Positions 9,217 to 18,232 are shown, counted from the first letter of the stretch. The stretch is DNA of 64,000 nt from Candidatus Jettenia caeni (GCA_000296795.1 BAFH01000004.1:434001-498000); one strand, 5' to 3'. Translations and numbers: made by a program. The notes: generated by a model from the sequence alone, not told the origin.

Positions 9217-10353
9217 TCATATTGGCAGTGATATAATAAATTTCGTACCAGTGCCTGCCTTACTCTCTAACACTATTTTACCATTATGGGCTAAGATTAT
9301 ATTATTGCAAATCGATAATCCTAATCCCGTCCCTTTACCAGGTTCTTTCGTGGTAAAAAAAGGGGTGAAGATATGTTTTTGGTCTTCATCAGATATACCG
9401 AATCCGTTATCCTCAAAGACAATATCAACAGATTTCGGTTCTGTATTTATCCTGGTTTCGATACCTATATCTCCTCCTTTCGGTAAGGCATCTACTGCAT
9501 TATTGATAAGGTTTAAAATTACCTGCTGAATTTGATTTCCATCCACGAATAACAGAGGCACCTTATCATTAAAAATTTTGTGTAATTTTATTTTACGGAT
9601 TATCAAACGATGTTCAATAAGCGACAAGGTATTGTTAATTAAATGATGAATATTACACAATTTTCTTTCATAATTAGATTTTCTTGAAAAATCGAGCAGA
9701 TTTCTGATGGTCTTTTGACATTTTACTATCTGTTCGGAAATGGTCTTAATCCGCCCTAATAACTTTTCATCAGGGGTATCCTCTGCCAATAATTCACAGT
9801 AACCGGAAATCGTTGCAAGAGGTGTATCTAGTTCATGAGCAAGACTTGATGCAATGAGACCAATAGAAGCCATTTTTTCCGTTTGCAGGAGTTGACTTTG
9901 CAAAGATTCAAGCTCTTCATAGGCATGCCGAAGTTCACGTATTCGTTTACCCAGCTCCAGTCGTTGTTGTTCCCGCTCTTCTTCGAATAATTTTCTTTCG
10001 GTAATATCCCTAAAAATTTCTACGGCATACTCCACATTTCCTTCTTTGTCTGCAATAGGGAATACAAAATGCTCCATACAATACTTCTTACCATCAAATC
10101 CCGTTTCCCATTTAATTACCTGTTGAGACTTACCAGTTTCAAAGACCTTTCCAGTTGCGCAGCTTTCACAAGGAGCACTTTTTTCCCATAGTTGTGTATA
10201 ACATTTGTTTCCCAACATCGACTGCCGTTTCTTCCCACCCATCTTACTTGCAGCTTCATTTACGAATATGATTTGAAAATCTTTATTTATAATATTAATA
10301 CAATCATGAATGCCATCAAGGGCTGTTTGTAGAAATTTCTCAGATACCTCCAC
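9217..10353 (-). CDS. Cytoplasmic PAS-domain sensor histidine kinase
   Basis: A 378-residue soluble kinase. Order: PAS domain (about 5-120) with a Cys cluster (C51, C62, C65, C92) that could sense redox state or bind a cofactor; coiled linker; HisKA with phospho-acceptor H173 in L-A-H-E-L-D-T-P; HATPase_c with N, G1 and G2 boxes. No membrane segment is seen. The start is a GTG preceded by GAGGAG. Its gene leads the operon of regulator, MarC and foldase. Confidence 0.92.
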   Translation of the reverse strand: MEVSEKFLQTALDGIHDCINIINKDFQIIFVNEAASKMGGKKRQSMLGNKCYTQLWEKSAPCESCATGKVFETGKSQQVIKWETGFDGKKYCMEHFVFPIADKEGNVEYAVEIFRDITERKLFEEEREQQRLELGKRIRELRHAYEELESLQSQLLQTEKMASIGLIASSLAHELDTPLATISGYCELLAEDTPDEKLLGRIKTISEQIVKCQKTIRNLLDFSRKSNYERKLCNIHHLINNTLSLIEHRLIIRKIKLHKIFNDKVPLLFVDGNQIQQVILNLINNAVDALPKGGDIGIETRINTEPKSVDIVFEDNGFGISDEDQKHIFTPFFTTKEPGKGTGLGLSICNNIILAHNGKIVLESKAGTGTKFIISLPI

Positions 10354-10713
10354 CGTTTCTCCTCACATGAAAAGAACTATTTTAGGATTATCTCCCAATT
10401 CGCTGAGGAAATAAACAGAACTATAATTACGATAAGAGTCCATAAAAAAAATACTATATCAGAAACCTTAGTAACAGCGCAATTATATATTTTCTCTCTT
10501 GTATTAATCCTTGATAAAAATTTCTCAATGAGATAAAATGCTGCATTATTTATTCTTGCATTTCGTTGTATAGGTCTTTTTTACATCTTTTGAATAACGG
10601 AATTATCATACAAAAAATATTTTCTATAGGTAACTCTATTCCAAATCCAAATCAAATTTTTGAATCAAAATTATGTATAACTTTTTGATGTAAAGTATAG
10701 TAAGCAAAAAATT
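10354..10713. other. Divergent intergenic region
   Basis: 360 AT-rich bases between the divergent PAS kinase and HAMP kinase genes. Promoters for both directions must lie here, but I see no convincing sigma-70 or sigma-54 element and no riboswitch. The downstream HAMP kinase ATG has no clear Shine-Dalgarno sequence. Confidence 0.4.
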
Positions 10714-12234
10714 ATGATAAAAAATAGCCTGTGGAGACGAATTATCTTCGGTTACATAATAATTACGCTGTTTATGTTATCAACAAGTTTTTATTTAATC
10801 TTTCGCCTGAATTTTCTGAAGAAAGTTACCGACTCAGTTATGAAATCCGATATCCCTTCCATAGAGAATGGAGAAAAGCTGATAGATAGCCTTCTCGAGC
10901 AGGTCAGAAATGAGAAAAAATACCTGATTACAAATGACCAGGCTTTTTTAAACCTCTTTGATAAGAAAAAAATAGATTTCTTTGACCGGCTTCAATCTCT
11001 GGAAGAATATATAACCGGAGAAGAAAAAGTATTAATACATAAGATAAAAGAATTTTATAATAAATACATTGCAATTGTTTCTAAGGAATTTATTCTCGTA
11101 GGTAAAGACAATATCATTCCACCTGATGCCCGCTATGAAGAAGAAAAGAAAAATACCCTTGAACAGATTACTAAATCTATCAATACAATAATCCTGTCTC
11201 AACAGACTGCATTAATTAAAAAGATTGAATTATTACAAATAATCGTGCACAAATCTACCAAAGTAGCCCTTTCTTTAATCTTATCTGCAATCTTATTCGG
11301 AACGATATTCTCCTATTTCTTTACCCGCAGTATATGTTTACCCATAAAAACATTGCAGGAAGCAACAGAACGCATTTCTCAGGGAGATTTAGATTATCGG
11401 ATCGCAGTTTCATCCACAGATGAGATTGGTACTTTGGGGACTGCGTTCAATCAGATGTGTAACAGACTGAAAGAACTTGATCTCCTGAAATCGGAGTTTA
11501 TTTCCAGTATCTCACATAATCTGAAAACCCCTTTAACTGCTATCCGGGAAGCTAATGAGCTCATGCTCGATAAAATTGCCGGCCAAGTCTCTGAACCACA
11601 AATTAAACTCCTTAATATTATAAAGGAGAGCACACACCGGCTTACATTAATGATTAATGACATCCTGGATATTTCCCGGGTAGAAGCAGGATTGATGAGA
11701 TATAATTTTCAATACTCAAATATCCATGATATCATTCGTAAAAGCATTGGCGAACTACGCTTTCTTGCGGAACGTAAAAACATTTCCTTTCAGCATATAA
11801 ATGGGACTTCTATTCCTGAAATTTCATTAGATCATGATAAAATTGCTCAGGTAATAGATAACATCTTTAGCAACGCCATTAAATTTACTCCATCAGGGGG
11901 CACTGTCACAATAAAAGTAAAAGAGGTAAATGCCCGTAGTTTTTCCCCTGGTCATGGAGAAAAAAACCAGATGAATAATGTGCATTCTTTTATTCAAGTC
12001 AGCATATCAGATACCGGGATTGGAATACCGGTAGAATATCACGAAAAAGTCTTCGATAAATTTCAACAGGTGGATAATAAAGGAAAAGGTTGTACGAAGG
12101 GAACCGGGTTAGGACTCTTTATTGCAAAACAGATCGTATTTGATCACGGAGGTGAAATTTGGGTAGAAAACAATGGAGAACAAAAAGGCACTACGTTTCA
12201 TTTCACACTGCCACTAAAATACAACTACACTTAA
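10714..12234 (+). CDS. Membrane HAMP sensor histidine kinase, copy 1
   Basis: A 506-residue kinase with a membrane segment (about 9-30), a helical extracytoplasmic sensor region (31-183), a second membrane segment (184-204), HAMP (205-257), HisKA with H268 in S-H-N-L-K-T-P-L, and HATPase_c with D-T-G-I-G-I-P and G-T-G-L-G-L. It is about as long as, and clearly a paralog of, the kinase at 18774. The sensor part is conserved between the copies (for example N-L-F-D-K-K-K-I-D-F-F), so both may detect the same signal. First gene of module copy 1: kinase, lipoprotein, regulator. Confidence 0.92.
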   Translation: MIKNSLWRRIIFGYIIITLFMLSTSFYLIFRLNFLKKVTDSVMKSDIPSIENGEKLIDSLLEQVRNEKKYLITNDQAFLNLFDKKKIDFFDRLQSLEEYITGEEKVLIHKIKEFYNKYIAIVSKEFILVGKDNIIPPDARYEEEKKNTLEQITKSINTIILSQQTALIKKIELLQIIVHKSTKVALSLILSAILFGTIFSYFFTRSICLPIKTLQEATERISQGDLDYRIAVSSTDEIGTLGTAFNQMCNRLKELDLLKSEFISSISHNLKTPLTAIREANELMLDKIAGQVSEPQIKLLNIIKESTHRLTLMINDILDISRVEAGLMRYNFQYSNIHDIIRKSIGELRFLAERKNISFQHINGTSIPEISLDHDKIAQVIDNIFSNAIKFTPSGGTVTIKVKEVNARSFSPGHGEKNQMNNVHSFIQVSISDTGIGIPVEYHEKVFDKFQQVDNKGKGCTKGTGLGLFIAKQIVFDHGGEIWVENNGEQKGTTFHFTLPLKYNYT

Positions 12235-12279
12235 ACAGTTAAGATAATTTAACAGAAAACTCATTGGAGAATAAACCCT

Positions 12280-12933
12280 ATGAATATAGTAAGAACGAAA
12301 AAATATTATTTTTTCTTACTCTTGTTTTTTCCAGTTCTTATGAATACCGGATGCGCCAGCCTGTCAGCGAAAAGAGAATTAAGCAAAAAAAATGAAGAAA
12401 TTAAAATAATCAAAACAGATCTTCAGGTTAAAGAAAAAACTATTAACGATCTTCTCAATCGTCTTTCCTGGAAAGATCAGGAGATTGGAAAGCTTACCGA
12501 TGAACTCCGTACTGCCTCAACGACAATCAAAACACTCCAGGATGATATTGAAAAGCTCAAAAAGGTAGACCTCTTAGACCGTCTTTCTTCGAAAGATCAG
12601 GAAATTGGGAAACTTACCGACACACTGAAAACATCAGATCATTTAATTAAAACGCTCAGAGATGAGATTGAAAAGCTCAAAAAAACAGATCTGCTAGAGC
12701 GCCTTTCCGTGAAAGACCAAGAGATTGGAAAACTTTCTGATGAACTCTACAGCGCTGATTCTAAAATTGAACTCCTCAAAAAAGATATAGAAAAACTCAG
12801 GGAAGTAGACGTGCAAATGGAAGAGAAAAAGAAACAAGTCGATACGAGTATTAAAGACACAATACCAGTAAATCCATCAGAAGTAAAACAGGGAAACGGT
12901 ACCATAACTGAAAAAAAACAGGAGGCAGAATAG
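12280..12933 (+). CDS. Coiled-coil lipoprotein with 40-residue repeats, copy 1
   Basis: A 217-residue predicted lipoprotein: signal peptide with lipobox ending in Cys at about residue 25 (N-T-G-C), then a long charged coiled coil. It contains three tandem units of 40 residues with the core K-D-Q-E-I-G-K-L, ending in a less regular tail. The repeat is also visible in the DNA with a 120-bp period. It lies between the kinase (45 bp after it) and regulator genes, so a role in signal input to the kinase is plausible. I know no named family with this layout. Confidence 0.8.
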   Translation: MNIVRTKKYYFFLLLFFPVLMNTGCASLSAKRELSKKNEEIKIIKTDLQVKEKTINDLLNRLSWKDQEIGKLTDELRTASTTIKTLQDDIEKLKKVDLLDRLSSKDQEIGKLTDTLKTSDHLIKTLRDEIEKLKKTDLLERLSVKDQEIGKLSDELYSADSKIELLKKDIEKLREVDVQMEEKKKQVDTSIKDTIPVNPSEVKQGNGTITEKKQEAE

Positions 12934-12951
12934 TTTCTACAAAATAACATT

Positions 12952-14322
12952 ATGCTAAATGAGAAAATATTAGTTATTGATGACGACACAAATATTCTGG
13001 AAGTTATCCAGATGCGTTTAAGAGCGTTAGGTTATCATGTTACAACAGCAAAGGATAGCAAAGAAGCCAAAAAAGCATTATCTACTACTGCTTTTAACCT
13101 CGTTATCCTTGATTTGCGATTAGCTGAAGAAAACGGAATCCAACTGATGGAAGAAATCATGGGTTGCAATCCAATACTTCCCATTATTATCCTGACGGCA
13201 CATGGAAGCATTGAAAGCGCAGTTGAAGCCATGAGCAAAGGAGCGTATAGCTATATAACGAAACCTTTTAATAATGAAGAACTATCCATCCTTATCAAGA
13301 ATGCCCTTGAAAAACAAAGGCTTACCCGGGAAATCGAACAGCTCAGAAGTAAACTCAATGAACAATACAACTTTAAGAACATTATCACCCAGAATAAAAA
13401 AATGCAGGAAATCTTCGAACGGGTCATAAAAATATCCCAAACTGATTGTACTGTTTCCATTTATGGAGAGAGTGGCACAGGTAAGGAGATGATTGCAAGG
13501 GCTATCCACCACAACAGTAACCGGTCGAAGGGTCCTTTTGTCGCAACGAACTGTGGCGCCATACCAGAAGGCTTATTGGAAAATGAGCTCTTTGGACACA
13601 TACGCGGCGCATATACAGACGCCCATGAATCAAAGGATGGTCTTTTCACACGGGCTGAAGGAGGAACTGTTTTTTTAGATGAAATTAGCAATACTTCAGC
13701 AACATTACAAGTCAAGCTTTTAAGGGTATTACAGGAAAGGGAAATTAAACCTGTTGGCGGCTCAAAAAATATCAAGGTCAATGTAAGGGTTGTTGCCGCC
13801 TCAAATACAGACCTGCAAAAAGCCGTACAGGAAGGAATATTTCGTGAAGATTTATTCTATCGCATACATGTTGTGCCTATTTATCTTCCCCCTTTAAGGG
13901 AAAGGAAGGATGATATCCCTTTATTGGCGAATTATTTTATGACAGAATTTTGCAAAGCACTGAAGAAAGATGCTCTTGAATTTACACCGGCTACACTCCA
14001 AAGGATGGCCCTCTATGATTGGCCTGGCAATATACGTGAATTAAAAAACAAAGTTGAACATGCCACTATCATGAGTAATAAAAATATCATAACTCCGGAA
14101 GACATGTTTAGCAACGCAGAAGTAACACCAAAGAGTACCTTCAACTCGTTTAAAGACGCCAAGGAGAGATTTGAACATGAGTATGTGGAAAATCTCCTGA
14201 AAATAAGCAAGGGGAATATCTCAAAAGCTTCAAAAATGGCAAACCGTAATAGGGCTGAAATTTATAAATTAATTAAAAAATACAATATCAATATTGAACA
14301 TTATAAACATATTTCCCCGTAA
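12952..14322 (+). CDS. NtrC-type response regulator with GAYTDA loop, copy 1
   Basis: 456 residues: receiver (acceptor D54, Lys in T-K-P-F), AAA+ domain with Walker A G-E-S-G-T-G-K-E at 172-179 and Walker B F-L-D-E-I, and a C-terminal Fis-like helix-turn-helix. The sigma-54 contact loop, normally G-A-F-T-G-A, reads G-A-Y-T-D-A at 219-224. The Gly-to-Asp change is unusual and shared with the copy at 21028, so sigma-54 activation may be altered or lost. It follows the lipoprotein by 18 bp. Confidence 0.9.
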   Translation: MLNEKILVIDDDTNILEVIQMRLRALGYHVTTAKDSKEAKKALSTTAFNLVILDLRLAEENGIQLMEEIMGCNPILPIIILTAHGSIESAVEAMSKGAYSYITKPFNNEELSILIKNALEKQRLTREIEQLRSKLNEQYNFKNIITQNKKMQEIFERVIKISQTDCTVSIYGESGTGKEMIARAIHHNSNRSKGPFVATNCGAIPEGLLENELFGHIRGAYTDAHESKDGLFTRAEGGTVFLDEISNTSATLQVKLLRVLQEREIKPVGGSKNIKVNVRVVAASNTDLQKAVQEGIFREDLFYRIHVVPIYLPPLRERKDDIPLLANYFMTEFCKALKKDALEFTPATLQRMALYDWPGNIRELKNKVEHATIMSNKNIITPEDMFSNAEVTPKSTFNSFKDAKERFEHEYVENLLKISKGNISKASKMANRNRAEIYKLIKKYNINIEHYKHISP

Positions 14323-14530
14323 ATAGCCGCAGAAAAACCTCCGTACCCTTCCTCAGTTCTTTTAAATCTAAATTCCAGGACAGTAAAAGTCCCGTAGTCA
14401 CCAAGAGCGGGATGAATAATAAAATCAAAGTGATTAAAACGAAAGGCTTATGGATTTCATGATGTCCGGTATTCCTCTCTGGTCGTGAAAAGTGCCTTTG
14501 CTTTTAGCAACTAATTGGGAAAAGAACAAC

Positions 14531-14563
14531 AAAAAAGGGCAACTCAGTGAGTTGCCCTTTTTT
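14531..14563. terminator. Bidirectional terminator between convergent genes
   Basis: AAAAAAGGGCAACTC at 14531-14545 pairs perfectly with GAGTTGCCCTTTTTT at 14549-14563 around a 3-base loop. U runs exist on both strands, so it can end the regulator operon (+) and the small repeat protein gene (-). The bases between 14323 and 14530 hold nothing else I can identify. Confidence 0.9.
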
Positions 14564-14606
14564 ATCTATCTTCGAGAATACTACTTACAAATTAAGGAAT
14601 CTTCAC

Positions 14607-14861
14607 TTATTGTACTAAGTGTCCGCCTTCTTTCTTTTCTTCCTTCTTCTCTTCTGTTGTTAATTGTATAAGGTGGCCCTCTTTCTTTTGTTCTTCCTTC
14701 TTTTCTTCTGTTACGAGCTGTATTAAGTGCCCACCTTCCTTCTTCTTTTCTTCTTCCTTTTTTTCCTCCGCTGTAACAGAATTTACAAATACGGTATTTA
14801 ATACACCACTATAAACCAATGCACCAGCAAAAGCAACACTAAGACCTAACTTCTTCAACAT
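14607..14861 (-). CDS. Small exported His/Glu/Lys repeat protein A
   Basis: An 84-residue protein with a signal peptide (about 1-31, cleaved after V-T-A) and a mature part made of E/K-rich stretches alternating with G-H-L-I-Q (three units; last is G-G-H-L-V-Q at the C-terminus). It is nearly identical to protein B at 17367, which has 36 more residues of the same repeat. I do not recognise a family. The regular His could bind metal or haem, but that is a guess. It has a strong AAGGAGGAGAAGGAA site and a conserved hairpin leader, and lies convergent to module copy 1. Confidence 0.75.
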   Translation of the reverse strand: MLKKLGLSVAFAGALVYSGVLNTVFVNSVTAEEKKEEEKKKEGGHLIQLVTEEKKEEQKKEGHLIQLTTEEKKEEKKEGGHLVQ

Positions 14862-14890
14862 TTCCTTCTCCTCCTTAGATTAGGAAAAAT

Positions 14891-14932
14891 ATCCCACGCT
14901 CCTGAGAACACTCTCAGCATAGCTACTGGGGT
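14891..14932 (-). promoter_or_regulatory. Conserved hairpin leader upstream of protein A
   Basis: On the minus strand the 5' leader folds as a long interrupted hairpin: ACCCCA/TGGGAT base, GCT/AGC middle and a perfect CTGAGA/TCTCAG tip with a 4-base loop (14902-14917). The same element sits at 17759-17800 ahead of protein B, where the base pairs fully (ATCCCA/TGGGAT). About 115 bases around it are almost unchanged between the copies. It matches no riboswitch class I know. Confidence 0.6.
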
Positions 14933-15100
14933 TTACACCTTAATCACAACAATATAATCGCTTAAAGGTCAAATCTGGCATATCATGGTATCCCACGGAT
15001 GAAACTAAATATGTATGTATGAAAAAATACAAATCATAATAAAATAAACCTGAGTTTAGAAATTTAAGCATAGAAATGTTGGCTGCTTGCCAACAGCCTT

Positions 15101-16519
15101 TTATCCTAAATTTGATACTAAATCATAAGCAACTTTTCCTACATCACCTGCGCCCATTGTTATTACCACATCGCCGGGTTTTACCTGGAAAGAAAGCTCT
15201 TTTGTGATATCGCCTAAGTGTGGAATATAACGTACATCAACACCCATAGTACGGGTCTCCTCACATAATTTCATCGAGTTCATCGCCGTCCTCTCATATT
15301 CACTATCACGGGCTGCATAAATATCCGCAAAAATTACCTTATCTGCATTCTGAAAGGACCTTGAGAACCCCTTCAGTAAATGACGGGTTCGGCTATATTG
15401 ATGCGGTTGGAATACACACCATATCCTTTTCCCGGGATACAGCCCCCTTGCCGCTCGTAAGGTAACATGTATCTCCGTCGGATGATGGGCATAATCATCA
15501 ATTATCGTAACATCCTTCTTCACCCCAACTATTTGAAACCTCCTGTTCGCCCCGTTAAACGATGCCAATGCAGCTTTCATAGCATCTTTCTCCACTCCAA
15601 TATAGGTACATACCGCGGTTGCCGCCAATGCATTCAATACATTGTGCGCACCGGGTATTTTCAGCAAAAATTCATCAAAAAAGGTATCTTTCCGAAAGAT
15701 TTTAAACCTCGTTACGCCGTCATTTACCGAATGGATCTCACCACGCCAGTCAGAGGCGTTCTCCAGTGAATAGGTCTCCACCTTACAATGGGCTCTTTGT
15801 ATCGCAAGCGCTACGTTGGCATCGTTATTGTTTACTACCAGGAGGCCTTCTTTTGAAATCAACGATGCAAAATCACCAAACGCATGGATTATCTTTTCTA
15901 TGGTCTCATAATAGTCCAGGTGATCCTCTTCTATATTCGTAATCACCCCTATCTGCGGGGCAAGGTTTAAAAATGACCGGTCATACTCACAGGCCTCTGC
16001 CACAAATAAGTTTCCCTTCCCCAAATGCGAATTTCCACCAATATCGGGCACTTCTCCTCCTATGACAAATGTCGGGTCTAACCCTGATGTCTTTAATATG
16101 GTAGAAATCATTGCACTGGTGGTTGTCTTTCCATGCGTACCGCTAATTGCGATGCCCCGTTTCTCTTTCATCAGGGAACCAAGTATCTGTGAATACTTCA
16201 CCACCTTTATCCCTAATTTTCTGGCAGTCTTCAGATCCGGATTATCTTCAGAAATTGCCGAAGAGACTACCACCACATCGGTCTTGGACGTCATGAAACT
16301 CCCATCCTGCTTTATGTTAATCCTGGCGCCCATTTTCTCTAAGGTTGAAGTTAATGAAGAGCTCCTTACATCCGAACCGGTTACGACACAACCTTCATTG
16401 ATAAGAATACGTGCAATAGCACTCATCCCTATACCACCAATTCCAATAAAGTACACACAATGCCCACTTGAAGGACGATAATTAAACTGATTCTCTAACG
16501 GCCCCATATATGCTTGCAT
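15101..16519 (-). CDS. murC: UDP-N-acetylmuramate-L-alanine ligase
   Basis: MurC, about 472 residues, adds L-Ala to UDP-MurNAc in peptidoglycan synthesis. Visible: G-I-G-G-I-G-M-S near the N-terminus, the ATP loop G-T-H-G-K-T-T, and the D-D-Y-A-H-H-P-T-E motif of Mur ligases. The ATG at 16519 is chosen because AAAGGGGA lies 7 bp before it; an ATG at 16573 lacks a site. Anammox planctomycetes were long thought to lack peptidoglycan but are now known to make it, so the gene is expected. It stands alone, enclosed between the two small repeat protein genes instead of in a division-cell-wall cluster. Confidence 0.95.
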   Translation of the reverse strand: MQAYMGPLENQFNYRPSSGHCVYFIGIGGIGMSAIARILINEGCVVTGSDVRSSSLTSTLEKMGARINIKQDGSFMTSKTDVVVVSSAISEDNPDLKTARKLGIKVVKYSQILGSLMKEKRGIAISGTHGKTTTSAMISTILKTSGLDPTFVIGGEVPDIGGNSHLGKGNLFVAEACEYDRSFLNLAPQIGVITNIEEDHLDYYETIEKIIHAFGDFASLISKEGLLVVNNNDANVALAIQRAHCKVETYSLENASDWRGEIHSVNDGVTRFKIFRKDTFFDEFLLKIPGAHNVLNALAATAVCTYIGVEKDAMKAALASFNGANRRFQIVGVKKDVTIIDDYAHHPTEIHVTLRAARGLYPGKRIWCVFQPHQYSRTRHLLKGFSRSFQNADKVIFADIYAARDSEYERTAMNSMKLCEETRTMGVDVRYIPHLGDITKELSFQVKPGDVVITMGAGDVGKVAYDLVSNLG

Positions 16520-16661
16520 GCCCGCTTCCCCTTTGATAAATTTGCTGGATTTTCCCCTCTTTGGTCCAAACATATCGTAAAAAAATCCGTTTTTTAAAAA
16601 ATTTTCTTATAATCATTGGGTTCGTTTTTGAAAATCTGATTTATTTCACTATAATATAAAA

Positions 16662-17020
16662 GTTCTATTTTCTGAAAAACTTCCCTGGTTAGTACAAAAC
16701 ATCCACACAATATCGCTATTACTTTTAAGCATCCAGGCTATTGCTATGTTTAGCAAGGCACTTGCCAAGAAATTCTTTCTGTAAAAACCTTTGATAAGGA
16801 TAACGCATAACTATTGAAGACATAATTCATTAAAGCAAATGCGTTTAATTTATTTCGTTGTTCTTCCGGATATAAAGAAATTTTTTTATGCATAGCAATT
16901 GTATGTTATTCATACAATTTTAATTGCTAATAATCATAAATGCTTTTGCTACAATGTATTATACTTAACCTTACTTACCTATAAATCCATACGATATTGC
17001 ATGTATAACATACACTATTG
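16662..17020. repeat. Diverged intergenic duplicate, copy 1
   Basis: This stretch upstream of murC is clearly related to 17881-18232. Shared blocks include TTCTATTTTC...AAAACTTCCCTG, TTGCCAAGAAA..TTTCTGT, ATAACTATTGAA, TTCATACAATTT and ATAACATACACTATTG. It shows that the segmental duplication in this locus covers non-coding DNA too. No reading frame is supported in it. Confidence 0.75.
16897..16919. promoter_or_regulatory. Palindrome, possible operator
   Basis: AATTGTATG and CATACAATT, 9-base arms around TTATT. The core GTATG-n5-CATAC is retained in the second duplicate at 18112-18126 although the flanks have drifted, which is what a protein-binding site would look like. The regulator is unknown. 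Confidence 0.4.
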
Positions 17021-17228
17021 TTTATCTGGTAGGTAATAACATACAGTATTTTATGTAACTACGAGCATGTTGACCGGTCTGGAATCCTGGCATGGGGAGG
17101 AAACGGGAAAGGTACTAGATTCACGATAAAAACATTCGGGAATGACAGAAAACATAGGGATGGTTGAAAGATTGGATGGTGATGATATAATAAAAAAGCA
17201 ATTCATAAGAGTTGCCTTTTTTATATCT

Positions 17229-17334
17229 TAACAGGCTGTCCGAAAATTAACTTTTTCGTGAATTTTATATCGTTAAGTTCTTATAAATCAGTATTTAAAC
17301 TTTTGCGATTTTGTATTCTCGGACAACCTGTTAA
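17229..17334. mobile_element. MITE-like element of about 106 bp
   Basis: Terminal inverted repeats TAACAGGCTGTCCGA (17229-17243) and TCGGACAACCTGTTA (17320-17334) differ at one base and enclose about 75 AT-rich bases with no gene. The ends are bordered by TA, as expected for IS630/mariner-type insertion. No transposase of that type is in the window. It lies 32 bp beyond the stop of protein B and could also act as its terminator. Confidence 0.55.
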
Positions 17335-17366
17335 AGAGCACTACTGACAGATTACGGAATCTTCAC

Positions 17367-17729
17367 TTATTGTACTAAGTGTCCGCCTTCTTTCTTTTCT
17401 TCCTTCTTCTCTTCTGTTGTTAATTGTATAAGGTGACCCTCTTTCTTTTGTTCTTCTTTCTTTTCTTCCGTTGCTACCTGTATGAGATGTCCACCTTCCT
17501 TCTTCTCTTCCTTTTTCTCCTCGGTTATCAACTGGATAAGATGGCCTTCTTTCTTTTGTTCTTCCTTCTTTTCTTCTGTTACGAGCTGTATTAAATGCCC
17601 GCCTTCCTTCTTCTTTTCTTCTTCCTTTTTTTCCTCCGCTGTAACAGAATTTACAAATACGGTATTTAATACACCACTATAAAACAATGCACCAGCAAAA
17701 GCAACACTAAGACCTAACTTCTTCAACAT
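17367..17729 (-). CDS. Small exported His/Glu/Lys repeat protein B
   Basis: A 120-residue paralog of protein A with the same signal peptide (one residue changed) and the same ends, but five G-H-L-I-Q units instead of three. The difference is exactly one 36-residue (108-bp) double unit, so copy number changed by recombination or slippage. The ribosome site and hairpin leader are conserved. It lies upstream of, and divergent from, module copy 2. Function unknown; an exported product in the periplasm or anammoxosome lumen is inferred from the signal peptide. Confidence 0.78.
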   Translation of the reverse strand: MLKKLGLSVAFAGALFYSGVLNTVFVNSVTAEEKKEEEKKKEGGHLIQLVTEEKKEEQKKEGHLIQLITEEKKEEKKEGGHLIQVATEEKKEEQKKEGHLIQLTTEEKKEEKKEGGHLVQ

Positions 17730-17758
17730 TTCCTTCTCCTCCTTAGATTAGGAAAAAT

Positions 17759-17800
17759 ATCCCACGCTCCTGAGAACACTCTCAGCATAGCTACTGGGAT
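17759..17800 (-). promoter_or_regulatory. Conserved hairpin leader upstream of protein B
   Basis: Second copy of the hairpin leader: ATCCCA (17759-17764) pairs with TGGGAT (17795-17800) and CTGAGA (17770-17775) with TCTCAG (17780-17785). The base here pairs fully, whereas copy A has one mismatch. It ends about 30 bases before the protein B start codon. Confidence 0.6.
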
Positions 17801-17880
17801 TTACGCCTTAATCACAACAATATAATCGCTTAAAGGCCAAACTTAGCATACAAATCATTAAAGATTATGCTAATACAATA

Positions 17881-18232
17881 ATTCTATTTTCCAAAAAACT
17901 TCCCTGATCATCACAAAAAACCCGTACACCATCGCTATCACTTTTAAGAATCAATGATATTGCTTTATTCAGCAAGATGCTTGCCAAGAAACTTTTTCTG
18001 TGTAAACCTTTGACAAGGATAATACATAACTATTGAAAGTATAGTTCATTAAAATGAATGCAGGTAATTTATTCAGTTATTTCTTTTTGTATAATCTTAT
18101 TCATAATTTCCGTATGCTATTCATACAATTTTAGTTATTAATTATCATAACCATTCGAAAAATCAAGTCTTGTGTTTTGCTTTTATCTGTTATCAAAATC
18201 ATACAATACTGCATGGATAACATACACTATTG
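17881..18232. repeat. Diverged intergenic duplicate, copy 2
   Basis: Partner of 16662-17020. It lies in the roughly 1-kb gap between protein B and the second kinase gene. Similarity is patchy but runs through the whole stretch in the same order. It carries the remaining GTATG-n5-CATAC core at 18112-18126. Confidence 0.75.

Noticed and set aside
14862-14990. Sigma-54 or strong sigma-70 promoter in the conserved leader of the small repeat proteins
   Set aside because: No GG-n10-GC at correct spacing, and TTGACC/TATATT are too close together to be a standard promoter.
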